Assembly (NCBI GenBank): GCA_050302175.1
Contig: JBNLAN010000010.1
Location: 1-64,000 of the forward strand
DNA length: 64,000 bases
Direction: 5' to 3'
DNA from: JBNLAN01 sp050302175
GTDB lineage: Bacteria; Pseudomonadota; Zetaproteobacteria; Mariprofundales; Mariprofundaceae
The position numbers were made by a program, and so were the translations under genes. The notes beneath the pieces are model-generated. The model had not been told where the DNA came from. It saw only the letters and a list, made by a program, of their open reading frames with translations, and did no database searches. Positions 24,414-32,429 of this stretch are shown here, piece after piece; the first letter of the stretch is position 1, and each line of letters begins with the position of its first letter.

Positions 24414-24790
24414 TTCTCCGCTACCGCAAAAGCGATGGCGACACCGCCATCATCTGAAAGAGATACATGTACTGTTGAAATACCGAGCCGCTTGGCATGT
24501 TCAGCAGCTCCACCGTGTAGAAAGACCTCCGGCTTGCCGGATGGCTGGTGAATGGTCTCAATATGGCTCGGAGCCACCCCTTGATGAAATCCGGTACCCA
24601 GCGCCTTGGAGACCGCCTCCTTGGCAGCGAACAACATGGCGAGCCTGCGTGCAGTGTTATTTTTATGCGAGGCCTGCCGGTACTCCTCTTCGGTGAACAC
24701 GCGCTCGATGAACTTCTCGCCAAACCGCTCCAAAGAAGAAGCGATACGCGCAATCACCACACGATCGGTGCCAATACCAACTATTGCCAT
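24410..24790 (-). CDS. acpS: holo-[acyl-carrier-protein] synthase
   Basis: The 126-residue phosphopantetheinyl transferase activates apo-ACP. The metal-binding GIGTD (about 5-9) and FAAKEAVSKALGTG (about 54-67) motifs are present, and the length fits AcpS. GIGTDRV replaces the usual GIGTDIV. It is the last gene of the lepA-to-acpS operon, 2 bases after pdxJ, the same arrangement as in many Pseudomonadota. Confidence 0.96.
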   Translation of the reverse strand: MAIVGIGTDRVVIARIASSLERFGEKFIERVFTEEEYRQASHKNNTARRLAMLFAAKEAVSKALGTGFHQGVAPSHIETIHQPSGKPEVFLHGGAAEHAKRLGISTVHVSLSDDGGVAIAFAVAEN

Positions 24791-24792
24791 GC

Positions 24793-25506
24793 TTAACGGC
24801 GCATGATGGATTTGAAATCAGCCACAGCCTGCTTCAAACCCTTAAAGATACTGTCCGCCACAATGGCATGACCAATATTAAGCTCTTCGATCTCCGCAAT
24901 CGCCACAATGGCAGGCGTATTTTCCAGTGTGAGCCCGTGCCCTGCATGCACGATCAGGCCGAGATCGGCTGCCAGTTTTGCGCCATTCTGAATCGCCACC
25001 AGCTCCTTCTGCTGTGCCTCACCGGTGAACTCCGCGTAGTGCCCGGTATGCAACTCCACCACTGGCGCACCAATCCGATGACTTGCTTCGATCTGCGCAG
25101 GAATCGGGTCGATAAACATCGATACGCGCACGCCCGCCTCAGTAAGCTTCTCCACCACACTGTGCAGCCGTGCCTCGTGCGCCACCACATCGAGTCCACC
25201 TTCCGTGGTCAGCTCCTCGCGCTTCTCCGGCACCAGGCAGCAGGCCTTCGGCGCAAGTTTCGCGCAGATAGAGACCATCTCATTGGTCGCCCCCATCTCC
25301 ATGTTCAGATGCAAGCCAGGGATGGCGGCAAGCCGCTCCATGTCCTGATCCTGGATATGGCGACGATCCTCGCGCAGATGCGCGGTAATACCGTCTGCTC
25401 CACCCTCAACAAGGCAGAGTTGTACAGCAGCCACCGGATCGGGATAGACGGTTTTACGCGCCTGCCGAATAGTAGCGATATGATCAACATTAACTCCGAG
25501 CTTCAT
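24793..25506 (-). CDS. pdxJ: pyridoxine 5'-phosphate synthase
   Basis: The 237-residue TIM-barrel enzyme makes pyridoxine 5'-phosphate. The N-terminal LGVNVDHIATIRQAR and central LHLNMEMGAT and LVPEKREELTTEGGLDV segments are the standard PdxJ signatures. The ATG abuts the recO stop directly. The pdxJ-acpS pair downstream of recO is conserved in Pseudomonadota. Confidence 0.97.
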   Translation of the reverse strand: MKLGVNVDHIATIRQARKTVYPDPVAAVQLCLVEGGADGITAHLREDRRHIQDQDMERLAAIPGLHLNMEMGATNEMVSICAKLAPKACCLVPEKREELTTEGGLDVVAHEARLHSVVEKLTEAGVRVSMFIDPIPAQIEASHRIGAPVVELHTGHYAEFTGEAQQKELVAIQNGAKLAADLGLIVHAGHGLTLENTPAIVAIAEIEELNIGHAIVADSIFKGLKQAVADFKSIMRR

Positions 25507-26190
25507 TCACTCTCCCTGCGGTTTATTGATGCGCGCCCGCACATCATGCTGGCGGAGCACATCCTGAATCATTGAGTACCACAAGCGCAAATCGGGCTCG
25601 GCCATACTAATATTGGCGCTCGCACATACTGCATCAATCGCTTTGCGCAACCCGGCGCTAATCTCCACTCCGCCTTGACTGCAACCGCAGTGCAATTCTG
25701 CCTGTTTCCAGAACATGCTTTCTTTCTCGATATCCCTTCCACAATGCCAGCACTGCTGCATATCACCCACCCAGCCGCCATCGCGTAAAAGGTGCCAGGC
25801 TGCCGCAGCCGGCCCCACAGCTTCGGAACGCTCGGAGAGCAGGCGAAAGGCTTCCAGCGACTCCCGGTACCCGTGTGGACTACCCTCCGGGAAAAGGGCT
25901 GCTGCCAATGCCATCAGCTCCAGACCCGACATCACTTTCGATTCGTCGAGAAGATTTTTTCCTCTTCCCACACCCACCAACGTGCCCATACCACTACGTC
26001 CGGGCCTCCACTGCAACGACAGTAAATGTAACGGCTCAAGCTCTGCCCGGAACGGACTCTTCTGCCGCCGGGCTCCACGAGCCATGAAAGTGATGCGACC
26101 ATGCTTCTCGGTTAAAAGATGCACAATCAGGGAGGTATCGCCATATGCGATGCGGCGCAACAGCAATCCGCGATCTGACAGCTCGCCCAT
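25507..26190 (-). CDS. recO: DNA repair protein RecO
   Basis: The 227-residue recombination mediator loads RecA with RecR. The N-terminal OB fold (LLRRIAYGDTSLIVHLLTEKHG) and the zinc-binding segment CWHCGRDIE..CGCSQGG (about 152-176) are visible; many gammaproteobacterial RecO proteins have lost these cysteines, so their presence is informative. Nine bases follow era before its start. No recR lies in the window. Confidence 0.93.
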   Translation of the reverse strand: MGELSDRGLLLRRIAYGDTSLIVHLLTEKHGRITFMARGARRQKSPFRAELEPLHLLSLQWRPGRSGMGTLVGVGRGKNLLDESKVMSGLELMALAAALFPEGSPHGYRESLEAFRLLSERSEAVGPAAAAWHLLRDGGWVGDMQQCWHCGRDIEKESMFWKQAELHCGCSQGGVEISAGLRKAIDAVCASANISMAEPDLRLWYSMIQDVLRQHDVRARINKPQGE

Positions 26191-26199
26191 TAGCAGGAC

Positions 26200-27123
26200 T
26201 TAGTCGGAGCCAAGGCCAAGATCGTGAAGATACTGTGGCTTGTCGAACCAGTCCGGCTGCACCTTAACCCAAAGCTTCAGATTCACATGGCAGTTCAGAA
26301 GTTCCTCAAGACCTTTCCTGGCATACGTGCCAATATGCTTCATACGCTCGCCACCCTTACCAATCAGCATAGGCTTGTGCCGTTCGTTACCAACCAGAAT
26401 TACCGCCTCAATTTCAACCGAAGGCGGTGTTTCATCCGGAAACTCGCGAAAAGCTTCGATATCCACAGCGGTTTGAAATGGCAGCTCCTGATGCACCGCC
26501 ATAAACACCTGTTCGCGCACATATTCAGCAGCCAGCTGACGTTGATTTTGATCGGTATACCACTCCGGATCATACATCGCAGGGGCTTCCGGCAGCAGTT
26601 TTCCCAACGTATCCAGAAACGCATCCACCTGCAGCCCTCTCCGCGCCGAGACTGGAATATAGGCAGCTGCAGCTGGATCCAGCGCCTGCGTCTCCTGCAG
26701 GCGTGGAAGCAAATGCTGCTTATTAACGCAATCGACCTTGTTCAGCAGATGCACACGCGGCCTGCTCGAATCAGACTCTTCGACAAATTGCCGAATCAGA
26801 CCACGCATCGCCTGATTCATTGGTCGGGAAACATCCTGAATAATCGCCACCACATCAGCCTCTTTGGCAGCGGCATAGGCAACGCGCACCATATTGCGAT
26901 TGAGCTGTTTCGAGCCACGGTGAATACCCGGCGTATCCACAAACACAATCTGCCGCTCCTCATTCGTATCAATACCCAGAATACGATGCCTGGTTGTCTG
27001 TGGCTTCGGGGTCACAATAGCCACCTTGGCTCCAATGATTTGATTCAGCAGAGTCGACTTGCCAACATTCGGCGGCCCAATTAGCGCCACGGTGCCGCAA
27101 CGAAACTTTTTGTCTTCACCCAT
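26200..27123 (-). CDS. era: GTPase Era
   Basis: The 307-residue GTPase acts in 16S rRNA maturation and 30S assembly. G1 is GPPNVGKST (about 16-24), G3 is VDTPGIH, G4 is NKVD, and the C-terminal KH domain includes MLIGKGGERMKHIG. The gene overlaps the rnc stop by one base, the usual rnc-era pairing. Confidence 0.98.
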   Translation of the reverse strand: MGEDKKFRCGTVALIGPPNVGKSTLLNQIIGAKVAIVTPKPQTTRHRILGIDTNEERQIVFVDTPGIHRGSKQLNRNMVRVAYAAAKEADVVAIIQDVSRPMNQAMRGLIRQFVEESDSSRPRVHLLNKVDCVNKQHLLPRLQETQALDPAAAAYIPVSARRGLQVDAFLDTLGKLLPEAPAMYDPEWYTDQNQRQLAAEYVREQVFMAVHQELPFQTAVDIEAFREFPDETPPSVEIEAVILVGNERHKPMLIGKGGERMKHIGTYARKGLEELLNCHVNLKLWVKVQPDWFDKPQYLHDLGLGSD

Positions 27124-27806
27124 TAGTTTTCCTCGAAATATACAAGTGCCTGTTCCGCAGCAACACGCTCTGCTTCCTTTTTTCTGCCGCCTTCACCCTT
27201 GCCAACTACCTTACCCTGCACCAGGCATACTGCAGAAAAACGTGGCCTGCTCGTAATCCCATGATCCTCAATGCGATACTCAGGCAAACCCCAGCCTTTC
27301 TCCTGCGTCCACTCCTGCAGACTCGACTTGGCGTCACGTACCTCAAGCCGGCCTATATCTGAAAACAGACTTTTCCAGGCCTGGCGCACCACCTTCCGGG
27401 CGGCATCCCAGCCACCATCAATAAATACAGCACCAATGACCGCTTCAACAGCATCAGCAAGAATAGATTCGGCGCGAATACACCCTTTCTCATCACGCTC
27501 GCCTGCCCCCACTTGCAGCACCTCGGCCAACTGCCATGCCGAAGCAATTTTCAGCAGACTGGCACGGCAAACAAGCACTGCGCGCTTGCGCGACAGCAAC
27601 CCTTCGTCATCGTCTGCAAAGTTTTGGTGTAAATGTTCAGATACCACCAGGCCAAGAACGGCATCGCCAAGAAACTCCTGCCGTTCAAGGTGCGTTACGG
27701 AGTAAGAACGATGCGTTATTGCACGCTGCAATAACGAGCGTTGCTGAAAAACGTGGCCGATCCGCTTCTCAAGCAAAAGCAGACACTCGGCATCTCCTGG
27801 TATCAA
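27123..27806 (-). CDS. rnc: ribonuclease III
   Basis: The 227-residue double-strand RNase has the signature ERQEFLGDAVLGL (about 41-53) with catalytic acids, the second-motif segment LADAVEAVIGAVFIDGG, and a C-terminal dsRNA-binding domain (about 155-225). It processes rRNA precursors. It overlaps the DUF4845 gene by 4 bases. Confidence 0.98.
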   Translation of the reverse strand: MIPGDAECLLLLEKRIGHVFQQRSLLQRAITHRSYSVTHLERQEFLGDAVLGLVVSEHLHQNFADDDEGLLSRKRAVLVCRASLLKIASAWQLAEVLQVGAGERDEKGCIRAESILADAVEAVIGAVFIDGGWDAARKVVRQAWKSLFSDIGRLEVRDAKSSLQEWTQEKGWGLPEYRIEDHGITSRPRFSAVCLVQGKVVGKGEGGRKKEAERVAAEQALVYFEEN

Positions 27807-28249
27807 GGGGTTTCGGCGTATGGTTTGAAATCGAAATCCAGTCGACCTTTAGCCCGGATTTTATCCATGCCCTTAAGGTCCTTTTCCGTGTACATGCTTT
27901 CAGGGTCGACATCCTGAACCGGACCGAACAACCACACCGTAACGTGATAAGAGGATGAGATCGTCACCTTTCCATCCGATGAAGTGATGACCATATTATC
28001 GTAGAACTCTTGCGGCACATCATTATGTGCCAAATACTTGATATGGAAAAGATCAGGTAAACGGTTGGCTATATCGAATTCAGTTTCATTAGCCATATTG
28101 AGCGCTACCGAATCAAACGTGTCCTGAATTTTCCATTGCGCGTTATAGACGGGAATAATTTTATACCCCGCCGCAGCAGCAGCACCGAGCACTGCCAGAA
28201 ACAGCAGCAACTTAAACACCGAAAATCCACGTTGCTTATGCATCATCAC
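27803..28249 (-). CDS. DUF4845 domain membrane-anchored protein
   Basis: A 148-residue protein with one N-terminal membrane anchor preceded by HKQRGFS, a prepilin-like start typical of DUF4845. It always sits between lepB and rnc in many Pseudomonadota, as here. The exported part is small and mixed alpha/beta. Function unknown. Confidence 0.88.
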   Translation of the reverse strand: MMMHKQRGFSVFKLLLFLAVLGAAAAAGYKIIPVYNAQWKIQDTFDSVALNMANETEFDIANRLPDLFHIKYLAHNDVPQEFYDNMVITSSDGKVTISSSYHVTVWLFGPVQDVDPESMYTEKDLKGMDKIRAKGRLDFDFKPYAETP

Positions 28250-28252
28250 CTC

Positions 28253-28933
28253 CTAGTGAACCAATTGCCCCAACCGGCCCCAGCGCACAGTTGACTTAGC
28301 CGAATCCCATGACCACCAGACCACCACCGCCTTTCCTACCAGATGCGACTGCGGAACAAAACCCCAGTATCTGGAATCCTTTGAGTTATTACGATTATCC
28401 CCCATCGCAAAATAGTGACCTTCCGGAACTTTCCAGGTGCCTTCGACGACTCTTTCAGGCCTCAAATTGATTTCGTGCAACACCTTATGTTTAAGGCCAA
28501 AGAAGTCCTCTTCAAACTGCTGTGCGGGAAAGGGATCTCCATATTGGCTAAAATAGAGGCGCCGTTCTTCATAGGTTAAAGGCAGTTCCTTGCCATTCAC
28601 ATAAAGGCGATTCCCTTTATATTGAATCTCATCGCCCGGAACACCCACAATGCGTTTGATAAAATCAATCGACCGATCATCAGGATAATCGAACACAGCC
28701 ACATCACCACGACTGGCAGGGCTCGGCAACCACTGGATATCGGTAAATGGAACCCGGAATCCATAGCTGTAACGCAATACAAAAATATAATCGCCGATCT
28801 CAAGCGTTGGAACCATGCTGGAGGATGGAATGGTAAATGGCGCAATAATGAAACTGCGAATCACAACGGCTAGTGCAATAATAACAAGCAGGCTCTCCAG
28901 CCATTCGCGCCAGACAGGTTTCTTGCTGCTCAT
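28253..28933 (-). CDS. lepB: signal peptidase I
   Basis: The 226-residue inner-membrane peptidase removes Sec and Tat signal peptides. One membrane anchor (about 12-31) precedes the catalytic Ser39 in PSSSMVPTL; Lys93 lies in DFIKRIVGVPGDE, and the GDNRNNSKDSRYWG box is near the C-terminus. It lacks the second membrane segment of E. coli LepB. The start overlaps the lepA stop by 4 bases. Confidence 0.97.
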   Translation of the reverse strand: MSSKKPVWREWLESLLVIIALAVVIRSFIIAPFTIPSSSMVPTLEIGDYIFVLRYSYGFRVPFTDIQWLPSPASRGDVAVFDYPDDRSIDFIKRIVGVPGDEIQYKGNRLYVNGKELPLTYEERRLYFSQYGDPFPAQQFEEDFFGLKHKVLHEINLRPERVVEGTWKVPEGHYFAMGDNRNNSKDSRYWGFVPQSHLVGKAVVVWWSWDSAKSTVRWGRLGQLVH

Positions 28934-30738
28934 TTACTTGCCTCCCCAAGTTTCAATACTGCCAGGAATGCCTCCTGCGGCACCTCAACACTACCAATCG
29001 ATTTCATGCGTTTCTTACCGGCCTTCTGCTTCTCCAGAAGCTTGCGCTTACGGGTGATATCACCCCCGTAGCATTTGGCAGTCACATTTTTACGCACCGC
29101 CTTCACGGTCTCCCGGGCCAAGATACGGCCCCCAATCGCTGCCTGCAAGGGAACATCAAACTGCTGTCTGGGAATCAATTCGCGCAGTTTCTTGACCAGA
29201 TCACGTCCGCGCGACTCGGCGATTGAGCGATGCACAATCAGGCTCAGTGCATCGACAGGCTCGGCATGCACCAGCACATCCATTTTCACCACATCGCTTG
29301 CCTCAAACCCTGCCAGCTCATAATCCATCGAAGCGTAGCCCCGCGACACAGATTTCAGCTTATCGTAAAAATCGATCACCATCTCTGCGAGCGGTAACTT
29401 ATAGGAGAGCATTACGCGATTCTCGGAAATAAACTTCATATCCTGCTGCTCACCGCGTCGCTCCTGGCACAGTTTTATCATGGCGCCAACATATTCATTG
29501 GGCAAAAAGATATGCGCCAGCACCTTTGGTTCCTCGATTACCCTAATCCGGGTCGGATCCGGAAACTCGCTCGGGTTGGAAACTTCTCTAACCGCACCAT
29601 CATTCATCATGATGCGATACACTACCGATGGCGCAGTGGAGATCAGATCAAGATTATATTCCCGCTCCAGCCGCTCCTGCACAATCTCCATGTGCAGCAT
29701 ACCAAGATACCCGCAGCGAAAGCCAAGCCCCAGTGCCGATGAGCTTTCCGGATCATAGGTGAATGCGGGGTCGTTCATATGCAATTTTTCAAGTGCATCG
29801 CGCAGATCGACATAATCTCCGGAATCCACCGGATACAGACCGGAAAAGACCATCGGCTTTGGTTCACGAAACCCCGGTAGCGGTGCATCGGCCGGATCAC
29901 GCTCCAGCGTAACCGTGTCACCAACACGCAAATCGGCCAGTTGCTTGATACCACAAATCATAAAGCCCACTTCACCGGTGAGCAGCTCCTTACGGGATAG
30001 AGGTGCCGGCTTGAATACACCCACATCCTGTACTTCGTAGGCCTTCTTGTTCGACATCAGCCTGATTTTCTGGCCGACGCGAATCGCTCCCTCCACCACA
30101 CGCACCAGCGCCACCGAACCGACATAGGAGTCGAACCATGAGTCGACCACCAGCGCTTTCAACTTGCCATCTTTGTTTCCTTTCGGAGCAGGAATCTTGT
30201 GCACGATCGCCTCGAGCAACTCATGGATGCCAACACCTGTTTTGGCGGATGAGGAGATGGCCTCGGAAGCATCCAGTCCGATAATCTCCTCGATCTGGCG
30301 CTTCGCCTCCTCGACATCGGCCGAGGGCAAATCGATTTTGTTGATCACCGGGATAATCTCCAGATCGTTTTCCAGCGCCAGATACACGTTGGCCAGCGTT
30401 TGCGCCTCAACGCCCTGTGCGGCATCCACAACCAGCAGCGCACCTTCACAAGCCTGCAGCGAACGGGAGACCTCGTAAGTAAAGTCAACATGGCCGGGGG
30501 TATCGATCAGGTTCAGAATATAGTCCTGGCCATCACTGGCACGATAATTCAATGTCGCCGTCTGCGCCTTGATGGTAATGCCGCGCTCTTGCTCCAACTC
30601 CATGGAGTCGAGCACCTGCTTTTTCATTTCCCGCTGGGTGAGCGCCCCGGTCTCCTCAATCAGACGATCTGCAAGTGTGGACTTGCCATGGTCAATGTGT
30701 GCGATGATGGAAAAATTGCGAATGATTGCCTGATTCAT
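28930..30738 (-). CDS. lepA: elongation factor 4 (LepA)
   Basis: The 602-residue ribosomal GTPase has AHIDHGKST (about 12-20), DTPGHVDF (about 78) and NKIDLP (about 132), followed by EF-G-like domains and the LepA-specific C-terminal domain (KCYGGDITRKRKLLEKQK). First gene of the lepA-lepB-DUF4845-rnc-era-recO-pdxJ-acpS operon, divergent from the aldehyde dehydrogenase gene. Confidence 0.99.
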   Translation of the reverse strand: MNQAIIRNFSIIAHIDHGKSTLADRLIEETGALTQREMKKQVLDSMELEQERGITIKAQTATLNYRASDGQDYILNLIDTPGHVDFTYEVSRSLQACEGALLVVDAAQGVEAQTLANVYLALENDLEIIPVINKIDLPSADVEEAKRQIEEIIGLDASEAISSSAKTGVGIHELLEAIVHKIPAPKGNKDGKLKALVVDSWFDSYVGSVALVRVVEGAIRVGQKIRLMSNKKAYEVQDVGVFKPAPLSRKELLTGEVGFMICGIKQLADLRVGDTVTLERDPADAPLPGFREPKPMVFSGLYPVDSGDYVDLRDALEKLHMNDPAFTYDPESSSALGLGFRCGYLGMLHMEIVQERLEREYNLDLISTAPSVVYRIMMNDGAVREVSNPSEFPDPTRIRVIEEPKVLAHIFLPNEYVGAMIKLCQERRGEQQDMKFISENRVMLSYKLPLAEMVIDFYDKLKSVSRGYASMDYELAGFEASDVVKMDVLVHAEPVDALSLIVHRSIAESRGRDLVKKLRELIPRQQFDVPLQAAIGGRILARETVKAVRKNVTAKCYGGDITRKRKLLEKQKAGKKRMKSIGSVEVPQEAFLAVLKLGEASK

Positions 30739-30789
30739 GGGCGCGGCAGTTTACCCGCCGCAAGCCCCCCTCACAACACGCAGAAGCAC

Positions 30790-30816
30790 TTGCGTATCGC
30801 TTGTGTCTGCTATACT
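30790..30816 (+). promoter_or_regulatory. sigma-70-like promoter for the aldehyde dehydrogenase gene
   Basis: TTGCGT (30790-30795) and TATACT (30811-30816) are separated by 15-16 bases, seven bases before the ATG at 30824. If used, the leader would be very short. It lies in the 85-base divergent gap to lepA. Confidence 0.35.
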
Positions 30817-30823
30817 GAAAAGC

Positions 30824-32338
30824 ATGTTGAACCACATTGCGACACAGCTTTCAAAAACAACTGAAAGCACCCGGCCCGGGCACAAACTGCCTCGCTTCTA
30901 TTTATGGCTGAACGGGGCTGCCTGCGAAGGTGGCGGTAAACCATATACCATCAGGAATCCGTTCGATTGCAAAGAGGTCGCCGAAGCATCGGTTGCGGAG
31001 AAAAAACAGATCAAGCGGGCTCTCTCCAGCTCAACCAAGGCTTTCTACCACATCCGGACAACACCGCGTTTCGCCCGGGCTGAGTGGTTGGAACGAATCG
31101 CCAAGGAACTGGACGAGAACTATACTGAAATCGTCGATACCCTGATAATGGAAGGTGGAAAACCACGCATGTTTGCCGAACAGGAGGTCGATCGCAGTAT
31201 CGATGTATTCCACTGGGCTGCCGAGGAGTGCAGGCGCTTTACCGGCGAACAGTTGCCAATCGATGGTATGTCCCGTGGTAAAGGCTATGACGGATATACC
31301 CTGCGCGAACCTATCGGGCCAATCTTTGGCATCTGCCCATTTAACTTCCCGCTCAACCTGGTCGCACATAAAATCGCCCCTGCCCTTGCCGCCGGAAACA
31401 GCATTATTATCAAGCCTGCTTCCAACACCCCTATCTCGGCACTGATTCTGGCCCGGCTGGCCAGCGAAGCGGGAGTGCCTCCCGGCGGTGTCAATGTACT
31501 GCCGATGCAGCATGCCGATATTGCAATGCTGTTAGATAGCCCTGCCATCAAGCTCATCAGCTTCACAGGCAGCGCCGAGGTCGGCTGGCAGATCAAAGCT
31601 GCAGCAAGCAAACAGCGGGTCATACTCGAGCTTGGCGGCAACTCAGGCAGCATCGTCGCCGAAAGCGCCGACATTGAGTGGGCTGCAACCCGTCTTGCTC
31701 TGGGTGGATTTGCGCAGGCAGGTCAATCGTGTATTGCCGTACAGCGTATCTATGTACATCAGCATATTTATGACAAGTTCCTTAAAGCTCTGAAACGAGC
31801 AACCCGGCAACTGAAGGCAAGTGATCCTCGCAACGCCGATACGATTGTTGGGCCAATGATTAACGAGCAGGCAGTCGAGCGAGCCGAATCCATCATTGCT
31901 GAAGCGAAAGAGCAAGGTGCCAGGATCGTTTGCGGTGGCAAACGCCTGTCGCTAGGTTGCGGAAATATTCTCGAGCCAACCATCCTGAGCGATGTGCACG
32001 AAGAGATGCGCGCACAAAAGGAGGAGGTCTTCGCACCCATTATCACAGTCAGCAAAGTGGAACACGTCACCGAGGCCATTCGGCTCATCAATGGCTCACG
32101 CTTTGGTTTGCAGGCAGCACTCTTCGGCAATGACCTGTCGCAAATTCAGCTCGCCATCTCGGATCTGCAGGCGGGCGGCGTTGTAATTAACGACTTCCCA
32201 ACCCTGCGTGTGGATATGATGCCTTACGGCGGCATCAAGGATTCAGGGCTCGGACGCGAAGGCATCCGCTCTGCAATGCTGGAGATGTCGAATGAAAAAA
32301 CCGTACTCATCAGAAATTCGTCAACTACTCCTAAATAA
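30824..32338 (+). CDS. aldehyde dehydrogenase, NAD(P)-dependent
   Basis: A 504-residue ALDH-superfamily enzyme. The active-site Glu is in LELGGNSG and the nucleophilic Cys in QAGQSCIAVQRI; the NAD-binding GICPFNFPLNLVAHK and FTGSAEVG segments are intact. The closest types I can name are non-phosphorylating GAPDH or lactaldehyde/succinate-semialdehyde-like enzymes; the substrate is not readable. The ATG at 30824 was preferred to an in-frame upstream extension into the lepA promoter region. Single gene, divergent from lepA. Confidence 0.9.
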   Translation: MLNHIATQLSKTTESTRPGHKLPRFYLWLNGAACEGGGKPYTIRNPFDCKEVAEASVAEKKQIKRALSSSTKAFYHIRTTPRFARAEWLERIAKELDENYTEIVDTLIMEGGKPRMFAEQEVDRSIDVFHWAAEECRRFTGEQLPIDGMSRGKGYDGYTLREPIGPIFGICPFNFPLNLVAHKIAPALAAGNSIIIKPASNTPISALILARLASEAGVPPGGVNVLPMQHADIAMLLDSPAIKLISFTGSAEVGWQIKAAASKQRVILELGGNSGSIVAESADIEWAATRLALGGFAQAGQSCIAVQRIYVHQHIYDKFLKALKRATRQLKASDPRNADTIVGPMINEQAVERAESIIAEAKEQGARIVCGGKRLSLGCGNILEPTILSDVHEEMRAQKEEVFAPIITVSKVEHVTEAIRLINGSRFGLQAALFGNDLSQIQLAISDLQAGGVVINDFPTLRVDMMPYGGIKDSGLGREGIRSAMLEMSNEKTVLIRNSSTTPK

Positions 32339-32429
32339 CCTCAGGCGACTGCATATCGTTTCTTCGGGCCTGTACGGGTTCCCATTTGCCTGCTTTTGTC
32401 TAAACTAACGAACGGCGTAGGAGCGGGGT

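Noticed and set aside
24784..25575. 263-codon open frame on the + strand opposite pdxJ
   Set aside because: Antisense shadow; pdxJ is a complete, well-recognised gene here.
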